Assembly (NCBI GenBank): GCA_002424865.1
Contig: DILC01000072.1
Location: forward strand, 11,250-25,842
Reading direction: 5' to 3'
DNA from: Rhodocyclaceae bacterium UBA5602
GTDB lineage: Bacteria > Pseudomonadota > Gammaproteobacteria > Burkholderiales > Rhodocyclaceae
Length of the DNA: 14,593 nucleotides
The position numbers were made by a program, and so were the translations under genes. The notes beneath the pieces were generated by a model. That model made no database searches. It was not told the origin of the DNA and saw only the letters and a list, made by a program, of their open reading frames with translations. Shown here piece by piece: positions 1 to 6,157 of this stretch. The first letter of the stretch is position 1; every line of letters starts with the position of its first letter.

Positions 1-140
1 AAGTTTTAAGTTTCAAGAAAACCCAGGCGCAGGCTGGATGGCCGCCCGCTGTCCATGCCTGTGTTGCAAATTTCGTTTTTTTGAAGTTTCATCCTGTTTT
101 TCACATTCATTCATGGTCCACTGGGGCTGACGGAGTTTTT

Positions 141-1556
141 ATGCGCAGTGCTTTGCAAAAAATTGGTTTGCTCACCGCAGGTTTGCTCGCTGGCGTGTTT
201 GTCAGCCTGAATTTTTCTGCCAGTGCAGGCAAGGATGCTGCGGTTTCGTCCTTGCCTGTCGAGGAGCTGCGCAGCTTTGCCGATGTGTATGGGGCGATCA
301 AGCAGGGTTACGTAGAACCTGTGGATGATAAAACCCTGATCACGCACGCGATTAGCGGCATGCTGGAAAACCTGGATCCGCACTCGGCGTATCTGGATGC
401 CGAAGCCTTCAAGGAAATGCAGGTCGCCACACAAGGTGAGTTTGGTGGCTTGGGCTTGGAAGTCGGCATGGAAGACGGGGTAGTGAAAGTGGTTTCGCCT
501 ATTGAGGACACGCCTGCGTACAAGGCGGGTTTAAAGTCCGGGGACTTGATCATCAAGCTGGACGATACTTTCGTCAAAGGGCTGACGCTCAACGAAGCGG
601 TTAAAAAAATGCGTGGCAAACCGAAAACGACCATCCGCCTGACGGTGTTCCGCAAAGGCGAGAGCAAGCCTTTTGAAGTGACGCTGACGCGCGAAAAAAT
701 CAAAGTGCAAAGCGTGAAATCCAAAGCGCTCGAAGGCGGCTATGGCTATTTGCGCGTGACGCAGTTTCAGGAAGAAACCAATGCCGATCTGGCCAAGCAT
801 CTGGAAAAGCTCATGAAGGCGGAAAAGGGCGGGCTCAAGGGCCTGGTGCTGGATTTGCGCAATGACCCCGGAGGCTTGCTCACCGGTGCCATTGGTGTTT
901 CTGCCGCCTTTTTGCCACCCAAAACCCTGGTGACTTCAACCGAAGGCCGCACGGAAGACGCCAAGCGCCGCTTCACCACGGACCCTGCGGATTATCTGCG
1001 GCGCGGCCAGGAGGATTACATGAAGAATCTGCCAGCGCTGGTGAAAACCGTGCCTATGGTGGTGCTGGTCAATGGCGGTTCGGCGTCCGCGTCTGAAATT
1101 GTTTCAGGTGCCTTGCAAGACCATAAACGCGCCATCATCATGGGTACGCAAACCTTTGGTAAAGGTTCCGTGCAAACGGTGTTGCCGTTATCGAACAATA
1201 CCGCGATCAAGCTCACTACGGCGCGTTACTACACGCCGTCGGGCCGTTCTATCCAGGCCAAGGGCATAACCCCTGACATCGTGGTGGAAGAAAGCGCGAA
1301 TGGCAAAGCCGGGATGGGCTTGCGCGAGGCGGATCTTGAGCGGCATCTGGCAAATGATAAAGAAAAGAATGTAGCCACCAAGCCTGACAGCGACGCTGAT
1401 AAAGCCCATGAGAAAGACAAGGCGGGCGATAAGAAGAACAAAACAGACGATAGCGACGAGAACACACGCAAACCGTTTGAATATGCGTCCAAAGATGATT
1501 ATCAGCTCGCGCAAGCGGTTAATCTGTTAAAGGCTTTGCAAATTCTCAAGCGCTGA
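141..1556 (+). CDS. ctpA: S41A family C-terminal processing protease (CtpA-like)
   Basis: Exported serine protease of the tail-specific (Prc/CtpA) family, which trims or degrades periplasmic proteins from their C-termini. The protein is 471 aa from the ATG at 141. A signal peptide or N-terminal anchor spans about residues 1-30. A PDZ domain spans about 100-185 (FGGLGLEV, then AGLKSGDLI). The S41 catalytic core follows at about 200-385. The motif GGSASASE (312-319) supplies the nucleophile, probably Ser316, and FGKGSVQ supplies Lys341 and Gln345. The Ser-Lys spacing of 25 matches the known Ser/Lys dyad of the family. The C-terminal tail (about 405-448) is a low-complexity Lys/Asp-rich stretch. 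The frame stays open upstream to a TTG at 81, but the ATG at 141 has a GGAG 5-9 bases upstream and directly starts the signal peptide, so it was chosen. First gene of a run with the next two. The substrate is unknown. Confidence 0.93.
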   Translation: MRSALQKIGLLTAGLLAGVFVSLNFSASAGKDAAVSSLPVEELRSFADVYGAIKQGYVEPVDDKTLITHAISGMLENLDPHSAYLDAEAFKEMQVATQGEFGGLGLEVGMEDGVVKVVSPIEDTPAYKAGLKSGDLIIKLDDTFVKGLTLNEAVKKMRGKPKTTIRLTVFRKGESKPFEVTLTREKIKVQSVKSKALEGGYGYLRVTQFQEETNADLAKHLEKLMKAEKGGLKGLVLDLRNDPGGLLTGAIGVSAAFLPPKTLVTSTEGRTEDAKRRFTTDPADYLRRGQEDYMKNLPALVKTVPMVVLVNGGSASASEIVSGALQDHKRAIIMGTQTFGKGSVQTVLPLSNNTAIKLTTARYYTPSGRSIQAKGITPDIVVEESANGKAGMGLREADLERHLANDKEKNVATKPDSDADKAHEKDKAGDKKNKTDDSDENTRKPFEYASKDDYQLAQAVNLLKALQILKR

Positions 1557-1591
1557 TTGGCGTTATCGGGCTTGGCGAATGGAGCGGTGAG

Positions 1592-2098
1592 ATGAGCAAA
1601 ATGTCCCCCGAAAAGGCGCGCGAACTACGCGATACTGGGGGACATCGACCGCGCGGCGGGGCAGTTCAGCCGACTGATGGCCGGAAATACGATGCATTTA
1701 TTTCGGCGTCTGGCCTGCAAAAGCATCGTGTGCTGCGTTTTGACGCGCGCTATCCGGCGGATGTGGCCAAGGCGCAAGTGCTGCTTGGCGGACTGCCTGA
1801 TTTCACAGTGGCCAGAGGGCCAGGGCCGCATGTATTGTTAATCCGTTATGCGGTCAATGATTACACTCTGGAAGGTATTGCCAAGGCGCTAGGCAAACAA
1901 GGTTTTCACTTGGATAATGCTTGGTGTGCACGCCTTGCCCGCGCGTTCATCGCTTTTTTTGAGGAGACGCAATTACGCAATCTGTATGGCCCGCAACGCC
2001 TGATCAAAAAGTCGCAGGATATTTATTCCAAGGCGTGGGATCACCATATGCATGGCGACCATGACGATACGCCAGCGGAGCTGCGCCAGGATAAGTGA
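1592..2098 (+). CDS. Small protein, possibly HMA/ferredoxin-like, lacking CxxC
   Basis: A 168-aa protein that I do not assign to a named family with certainty. Residues about 45-110 (from HRVLRFDARYPAD to GKQGFHLD) alternate predicted strand, helix, strand and helix in a way that resembles a heavy-metal-associated ferredoxin-like fold. The CxxC metal motif of that fold is absent, and the only cysteine is Cys112. A His/Asp-rich tail (HHMHGDHDD, 151-159) could bind metal. The first 40 or so residues are low in recognisable structure and rich in Arg and Gly. The start at 1592 has a GGAG 7 bases upstream, and an in-frame ATG at 1601 is also possible. The gene lies 35 bases after ctpA, and its stop overlaps a GTG that could start moeB, so co-transcription is likely. 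Existence as a gene is well supported by position and frame; function is inference only. Confidence 0.72.
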   Translation: MSKMSPEKARELRDTGGHRPRGGAVQPTDGRKYDAFISASGLQKHRVLRFDARYPADVAKAQVLLGGLPDFTVARGPGPHVLLIRYAVNDYTLEGIAKALGKQGFHLDNAWCARLARAFIAFFEETQLRNLYGPQRLIKKSQDIYSKAWDHHMHGDHDDTPAELRQDK

Positions 2099-2133
2099 GC
2101 AAAACAAGTAAAACAGGTAAAGCAGACAATCCC

Positions 2134-2940
2134 ATGAATGACGAGCAACTGCTACGCTACAGCAGGCATATTTTGTTGCCTGAGATTGGCATTGAAGGCC
2201 AGGATGCCATCAACAACGCGCGTGTGCTGATCGTGGGTGCCGGTGGCCTGGGTTCGCCTGCCGCGTGTTATCTTGCCGCCGCTGGCGTGGGCACGTTGGT
2301 GCTGGCCGATGGCGATGAGGTAGATCTCACCAATTTGCAGCGCCAGATTTTGCATCGCACGGATGCGGTGGGTGAAGCGAAGGCCATATCCGGCAAGCAC
2401 ACGTTGGCAGCGCTCAACCCGCAATGTGAAGTGATTGCCATCACGCAACGGCTGGAGGGCGATGCGCTGGCGGCGCAAGTGGCATTGGCTGACGTGGTGC
2501 TCGATTGTTGCGATAATTTTGCTACCCGGCATATGATCAACCGCGCTTCTGTCAAGCACCGCAAGCCCTTGGTGTCGGGCGCGGCGATTCGCTTTGATGG
2601 GCAAATCACCGTGTTTGATGCGCGCGAGCCGGATGCGCCGTGCTACGACTGCTTGTTCCCGGAAGCCGAAGCGGCGGACGATATGCGCTGTGCCGTGACG
2701 GGGGTTTTTGCGCCGCTCACCGGCATTATCGGCAGCATGCAGGCGGCTGAAGCGTTAAAGCTCATCATGGGCTGCGGACAAGGCTTTAGCGGGCACCGTG
2801 CGGGTGGGAAAAGCTTTGCTGGACGAAGCCTTAGCGGGCGATTGTTGTTGCTGGATGCCTTCAATATGACCTGGCGAGAAGTGCGTGTGCCGCGTGATGC
2901 GGGGTGTGCCGTGTGCGGTACAGCGGTGCGCGAACTATAA
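2134..2940 (+). CDS. moeB: MoeB/ThiF/HesA family adenylyltransferase
   Basis: E1-like enzyme that adenylates the C-terminal glycine of a ubiquitin-like sulfur carrier (MoaD or ThiS) for molybdopterin or thiamine synthesis. The protein is 268 aa from the ATG at 2134, which begins MNDEQLLRYSRHILLPEIG as the family does. The nucleotide-binding loop GAGGLG is at 35-40, the conserved acidic motif DCCDN at 124-128, and SGAAIRFDGQITVF follows. Two CxxC pairs (Cys170/173 and Cys258/261) form the structural zinc site, and a conserved Cys186 precedes VTGVFAPLTG. An extra segment at about 214-235 lengthens the loop before RLLLLDAF relative to E. coli MoeB. A GTG at 2095, which overlaps the preceding stop and has AGG 4 bases upstream, would give 281 aa and is the alternative start. 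The carrier partner is not in the window, so MoeB versus ThiF is undecided. Confidence 0.9.
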   Translation: MNDEQLLRYSRHILLPEIGIEGQDAINNARVLIVGAGGLGSPAACYLAAAGVGTLVLADGDEVDLTNLQRQILHRTDAVGEAKAISGKHTLAALNPQCEVIAITQRLEGDALAAQVALADVVLDCCDNFATRHMINRASVKHRKPLVSGAAIRFDGQITVFDAREPDAPCYDCLFPEAEAADDMRCAVTGVFAPLTGIIGSMQAAEALKLIMGCGQGFSGHRAGGKSFAGRSLSGRLLLLDAFNMTWREVRVPRDAGCAVCGTAVREL

Positions 2941-4074
2941 AAACCGTGCGCGGGTAAAAAGGTTATCCGAAGCGGTATCCCGTGGGACGGCGCTGATGAT
3001 ACGGTGCTCGATAATGTTTAAATGCGGTGTGGCAGCCAAATCCGTCAGCGCGTTCCCGCCATCATGCCACATCCCGCGTGCCGAGTCCCCCAGTAACACC
3101 GGGGCTTGATAGAGCAGCAATTCATCCACGCAGGCGGCGGAGATTAAAGCGCCATTCAGGCGCGCACCGGCTTCGATCAGGATCTCGTTCATGCCGCGGC
3201 GGCCAAGCTCGGCGAACAAGGCAGGCAAATCCACCTGTCCATGCCGGTCGGGCAAGGGAAAAACTTCAGCGCCCGCAGATTCCAAGCGCTGGCGGCGCCC
3301 GGGATGGGCAGTAGCGCAAACGATGAGCACCTGCGGTTGTGCGTTTGTGTGGTTTAAAACAGCCGCATCAGGCGGTGTTTGCAGTTGGCTATCCACAACC
3401 ACTTTGCATGGCTGGCGCGGGGTACGGATCCCGCGCACATTGAGCTGGGGGTTGTCCGCCAAGACGGTGCCGATACCCGTTAAAACCGCGCATGAGCGCG
3501 CGCGCCACTGGTGTACGTCTTGTCGCGCCGCTGGACTGGTAATCCATTGCGATACGCCATTTTGCAGCGCGGTTTTACCGTCCAGGCTGGCCGCAATTTT
3601 GAGCCTGGCCCAAGGTTTGCCGCGCGTCATGCGCGCAACAAAGCCGATGTTTAATTCATGCGCTTCGTCACCCAGCAAGCCGCAGGCCGTTGCAATGCCA
3701 GCAGCATTCAAGCGCGCCAGCCCTTGTCCGGCAACAAGTGGATTGGGGTCTTGCATGGCAGCAACTACGCGAGCTACGCCAGCGCGGATGAGCGCTTGCG
3801 CGCAAGGCGGGGTGCGGCCGGTGTGGCTGCAGGGTTCCAGCGTGACATAGGCTGTTGCGCCGACTGCTGTGAGTCCGCGCGCGGCGGCATCGTTTAGCGC
3901 AATCACTTCGGCATGTGGCCCGCCGGCCTTTTCGTGCCAGCCCTCGCCGGTAACTTGGCCGTCCTTGACGATCACGCAGCCAACGCGCGGGTTGGGCGTG
4001 GTGGTGCATAGGCCGCGTTCAGCGAGCTGCAAGGCTTGCGCCATAAAGCGCTGATCGTCGGCGGAGAAAGTCAT
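2935..4074 (-). CDS. ribD: Bifunctional riboflavin biosynthesis deaminase/reductase RibD
   Basis: Cytosolic bifunctional enzyme that deaminates 2,5-diamino-6-ribosylamino-4(3H)-pyrimidinone 5'-phosphate and then reduces its ribosyl side chain with NADPH. It is 379 aa, the normal length. The N-terminal zinc deaminase has TPNPRVGCVIV, His54-Ala-Glu56, and PCSHTGRTPPC with Cys82 and Cys91. The reductase domain (about 152-379) starts KPWARLKIAASLDGKTA and contains TVLADNPQLNVR and ILIEAGARLNGAL. In the last motif Ala replaces a Gly that is usual in EGG. It is the third gene of the minus-strand run glyA-nrdR-ribD, a recurrent betaproteobacterial order, and its ATG lies 15 bases after the nrdR stop. 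Its stop codon (2935-2937) lies inside the convergent moeB reading frame. Confidence 0.97.
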   Translation of the reverse strand: MTFSADDQRFMAQALQLAERGLCTTTPNPRVGCVIVKDGQVTGEGWHEKAGGPHAEVIALNDAAARGLTAVGATAYVTLEPCSHTGRTPPCAQALIRAGVARVVAAMQDPNPLVAGQGLARLNAAGIATACGLLGDEAHELNIGFVARMTRGKPWARLKIAASLDGKTALQNGVSQWITSPAARQDVHQWRARSCAVLTGIGTVLADNPQLNVRGIRTPRQPCKVVVDSQLQTPPDAAVLNHTNAQPQVLIVCATAHPGRRQRLESAGAEVFPLPDRHGQVDLPALFAELGRRGMNEILIEAGARLNGALISAACVDELLLYQAPVLLGDSARGMWHDGGNALTDLAATPHLNIIEHRIISAVPRDTASDNLFTRARFL

Positions 4075-4089
4075 TGGCCAGGGTGCGGT

Positions 4090-4581
4090 TTATTGCCCGG
4101 CAGGTGGGGTTGGGCTGGCAGAAGGTGCGGGCGGTGTTTCCACCTCACGGATAGCATTCGAGAACTCATTCACGTCTTCAAAATTGCGATACACGGAAGC
4201 AAAGCGAATGTAGGCAATGTTGTCGAGTTTTTTGAGCTCGCGCATCACCAGCTCGCCAATGCGGTCGGACGCCACTTCACGTAGGCCGAGTTGCGCCAGG
4301 CGTTCTTCAATCCTATCCAGCGCGGCATCCAGGCTTTCCGTCGTCACCGGCCGTTTGCGCAAGGCCAGCATCATGCTGGCCTTGCATTTATCCCGTTGAT
4401 ACTCCGTGCGGCTGCCGTTTTTCTTGATCACCTGCGGCAGTTGCAGTGCCACGCGCTCATAGGTGGTAAAGCGCTTTTCGCAAGCCGTGCAGCGACGGCG
4501 ACGGCGTACGGTGTCGCCGTCTTCGTTTTCACGCGTGTCGACTACTTGCGTGTCGTCAGCCTTGCAGAAAGGGCATTTCAT
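4090..4581 (-). CDS. nrdR: Transcriptional repressor NrdR
   Basis: ATP/dATP-sensing zinc repressor of ribonucleotide reductase operons. It is 163 aa. The N-terminal zinc ribbon has Cys3/Cys6 (MKCPFC) and Cys31/Cys34 (CTAC), with the basic RRRRR run between them. KRFTTYER leads into an ATP-cone domain (about 49-139) that includes QLPQVIKKNG and DNIAYIRFASVYRNF. A Pro/Ser/Ala tail (ETPPAPSASPTPP, from about 148) is a little longer than in E. coli. The start codon sits inside a near-perfect inverted repeat (4565-4614), and there is no good Shine-Dalgarno sequence directly upstream, since the preceding bases on the coding strand are GGCGAGCGCCGCTCGCC. Second gene of the glyA-nrdR-ribD run. No NrdR-box pair was recognised in the window. 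Confidence 0.97.
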   Translation of the reverse strand: MKCPFCKADDTQVVDTRENEDGDTVRRRRRCTACEKRFTTYERVALQLPQVIKKNGSRTEYQRDKCKASMMLALRKRPVTTESLDAALDRIEERLAQLGLREVASDRIGELVMRELKKLDNIAYIRFASVYRNFEDVNEFSNAIREVETPPAPSASPTPPAGQ

Positions 4582-4600
4582 GGCGAGCGGCGCTCGCCAT
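4556..4600 (-). CDS. Putative 14-codon leader ORF overlapping nrdR start
   Basis: On the minus strand an ATG at 4600 opens MASAARHEMPFLQG and stops at 4556-4558, out of frame with nrdR and overlapping its first 26 bases. It has a better ribosome-binding site than nrdR: AGAAGGG lies at 4613-4607, six bases before the ATG. Both the site and the start codon exist because of the inverted duplication of the nrdR start region. Translation of this ORF could melt the hairpin and couple to nrdR initiation, or compete with it. This is inference; no homology can be claimed for so short a peptide. Confidence 0.25.
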   Translation of the reverse strand: MASAARHEMPFLQG

Positions 4601-4614
4601 GAAATGCCCTTCTG
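4565..4614. repeat. Inverted repeat over the nrdR start codon
   Basis: The left arm, 4565-4588, and the right arm, 4592-4614, are reverse complements over 23 bases apart from one extra A in the left arm (AAA versus AA). The loop is GGC (4589-4591). The core GGGCATTTCATGGCGAGC is in the left arm. The left arm contains the nrdR start and first five codons; the right arm is a mirror copy that carries a second ATG on the opposite strand (4599) and one on the nrdR strand (4600). In an nrdR transcript the start codon would be fully paired. There is no T-run, so it does not look like a simple terminator. Confidence 0.9.
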
Positions 4615-4637
4615 TCGCCATGTGAGCTTTTCCTGCT

Positions 4638-4726
4638 CCTCCTTTTACGCGAAAGGGGGTGGTTAGCCAGCGTCTCCGCCAAGCGGAGACGCCCTGGCTG
4701 CGGGAGAGGGCATTTGCCCTTCTCCC
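4638..4726. repeat. Cluster of three hairpins in the glyA-nrdR gap
   Basis: Three further inverted repeats follow the nrdR-start palindrome. At 4638-4645/4652-4659, CCTCCTTT pairs with AAAGGGGG (one G-U). At 4665-4679/4683-4699, AGCCAG plus CGTCTCCGC pairs with GCGGAGACG plus CTGGCT, with a two-base bulge. At 4702-4711/4716-4726, GGGAGAGGGC pairs with GCCC-T-TCTCCC around an ATTT loop. None is followed by a convincing U-run in the glyA direction. They may be processing or attenuation structures between glyA and nrdR, or remnants of a REP-like element. Confidence 0.7.
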
Positions 4727-4737
4727 TTCTCCCTTCT
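4717..4737. repeat. Three tandem CCCTTCT heptamers
   Basis: CCCTTCT occurs three times head to tail at 4717-4723, 4724-4730 and 4731-4737, just beyond the glyA stop. The first copy forms part of the right arm of the last hairpin. On the glyA coding strand this is a purine-rich AGAAGGG repeat, and each unit resembles a Shine-Dalgarno sequence. Confidence 0.85.
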
Positions 4738-4749
4738 TCCTTCCCGTAA

Positions 4750-5994
4750 TCAGCCATAGACCGGATATTGTTTGCACAGCGCGGCGACTTCGCTGCGCAC
4801 GCGGGAGAGCACCGCCTCATCCAGAGGCGCGTCCAGCACGTCGGCAATCAGGTTGGTTACGTGCTCGGCTTCGATTTCCTTAAAGCCGCGCGTGGTCATT
4901 GCCGGGGTGCCGATGCGGATGCCCGAAGTGACAAAGGGTTTTTGCGGGTCATTCGGGATGGCATTTTTATTGACGGTGATATGCGCATTGCCCAGCGCAG
5001 CTTCGGCTTCTTTGCCGGTAATGTTTTTGCTTTGCAAGTCGACCAGAAATACATGCGATTCTGTACGCCCTGAAATAATGCGCAGCCCGCGCGACTTCAA
5101 CACCTTGGCCATGACTTGCGCGTTGTTGATCACCTGCTCTTGATAATGGCGGAAGTCGCTGCCCATGGCTTCCTTGAAAGCCACGGCCTTGGCGGCGATC
5201 ACATGCATGAGCGGGCCGCCTTGCAGGCCGGGAAAAATCGCCGAGTTGATGGCTTTTTCATGCTCGGCCTTCATCAAAATCAGGCCACCGCGCGGGCCGC
5301 GCAAGGTTTTGTGCGTGGTGGAGGTCACCACATCCGCATGCGGCACCGGGTTGGGATAGCAGCCAGCGGCAATGAGTCCCGCGTAGTGCGCCATATCCAC
5401 CATAAAAATCGCGCCGACTGCCTTGGCGACTTTGGCAAAGCGTGCAAAATCAATGCGCAGGGAATAAGCCGAAGCGCCGGCAATAATCAGCTTAGGCTTG
5501 TGTTCACGCGCCAGGCGCTCCATTTCATCGTAATCAATCGCTTCGTTGGCATCCAGACCATAAGGGATGACGTTAAACCACTTGCCTGACATATTGACTG
5601 ATGCGCCATGCGTTAAATGTCCGCCCATGGCCAGGTTCATGCCGAGGATTGTGTCGCCCGGCTTTAAAAACGCCATGAACACCGCCTGATTGGCCTGCGA
5701 GCCCGAGTTCGGTTGCACGTTCGCGCAATCCGCACCGAACAGTTTTTTCGCACGGTCAATGGCCAGTTGTTCTGCCACATCGACAAACTCGCAGCCGCCG
5801 TAATAACGCTTGCCCGGGTAGCCTTCGGCATATTTGTTGGTGAGCTGGGAGCCCTGGGCTTCGAGCACGGCGCAGGAGACGTAGTTTTCAGAAGCAATCA
5901 GCTCAATGTGGTCTTCCTGGCGCTGCGTTTCGTCCTGTATGGCCGCCCATAATTCGGCGTCGGTTTTAGCGAGGGTGTCTTGCTTGGAAAACAT
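4750..5994 (-). CDS. glyA: Serine hydroxymethyltransferase
   Basis: PLP enzyme that interconverts serine plus tetrahydrofolate with glycine plus 5,10-methylene-THF, the main one-carbon entry point. It is 414 aa, full length. Visible motifs are ELIASENYVS near the N-terminus, the substrate/folate region TNKYAEGYPGKRYYGGCE (52-69), NVQPNSGSQANQAV, and the PLP lysine at Lys229 in VVTSTTHKTLRGPRGG. The start ATG at 5994 has AGGA about 8 bases upstream on the coding strand. First gene of the glyA-nrdR-ribD run. The upstream gap (5995-6157) contains a tandem GGCAAAGT pair at 6023-6038; no promoter could be set with confidence. Confidence 0.98.
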   Translation of the reverse strand: MFSKQDTLAKTDAELWAAIQDETQRQEDHIELIASENYVSCAVLEAQGSQLTNKYAEGYPGKRYYGGCEFVDVAEQLAIDRAKKLFGADCANVQPNSGSQANQAVFMAFLKPGDTILGMNLAMGGHLTHGASVNMSGKWFNVIPYGLDANEAIDYDEMERLAREHKPKLIIAGASAYSLRIDFARFAKVAKAVGAIFMVDMAHYAGLIAAGCYPNPVPHADVVTSTTHKTLRGPRGGLILMKAEHEKAINSAIFPGLQGGPLMHVIAAKAVAFKEAMGSDFRHYQEQVINNAQVMAKVLKSRGLRIISGRTESHVFLVDLQSKNITGKEAEAALGNAHITVNKNAIPNDPQKPFVTSGIRIGTPAMTTRGFKEIEAEHVTNLIADVLDAPLDEAVLSRVRSEVAALCKQYPVYG

Positions 5995-6022
5995 GGCGGG
6001 ATCCTGTCAGAGAAGGGAAAAA

Positions 6023-6038
6023 GGCAAAGTGGCAAAGT
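6023..6038. repeat. Tandem GGCAAAGT pair upstream of glyA
   Basis: Two perfect, adjacent 8-base copies (6023-6030 and 6031-6038) lie 29-44 bases before the glyA start. On the glyA strand they read ACTTTGCC twice. They could be a regulator site or simple repeat noise. The rest of 5995-6157 shows no gene. Confidence 0.6.
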
Positions 6039-6157
6039 GAAATAAAGCACCCGGTGATTTTAGCATTCAGGGGGCGGCAGCTTATTTGTAAGTAGAGGAG
6101 ATTTTTTAGGTCTCAGCTTATACAATTAACCGTTAGCAGTCTGGGTAAAATTGGATT

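Noticed and set aside
81..140. TTG start at 81 for the S41 protease
   Set aside because: It would add 20 residues before a clean signal peptide and has no ribosome-binding site, whereas the ATG at 141 has one.
1..140. Possible end of an upstream gene (such as envC) at the left edge
   Set aside because: No frame in this stretch shows recognisable protein sequence, so nothing was called.
2989..3008. Sequence resembling the 24-base repeat (CGGCGCTGATGATACGG) in ribD
   Set aside because: Only part of the repeat matches, with two central mismatches and no AAAAGT start, and it encodes conserved RibD residues; treated as chance.
3191..3850. 219-codon open frame on the plus strand inside ribD
   Set aside because: Antisense shadow of the fully conserved RibD reading frame.
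4702..4745. Possible Rho-independent terminator of glyA
   Set aside because: The hairpin is not followed by a U-run on the glyA strand, where the sequence is purine-rich before it and structured after it.
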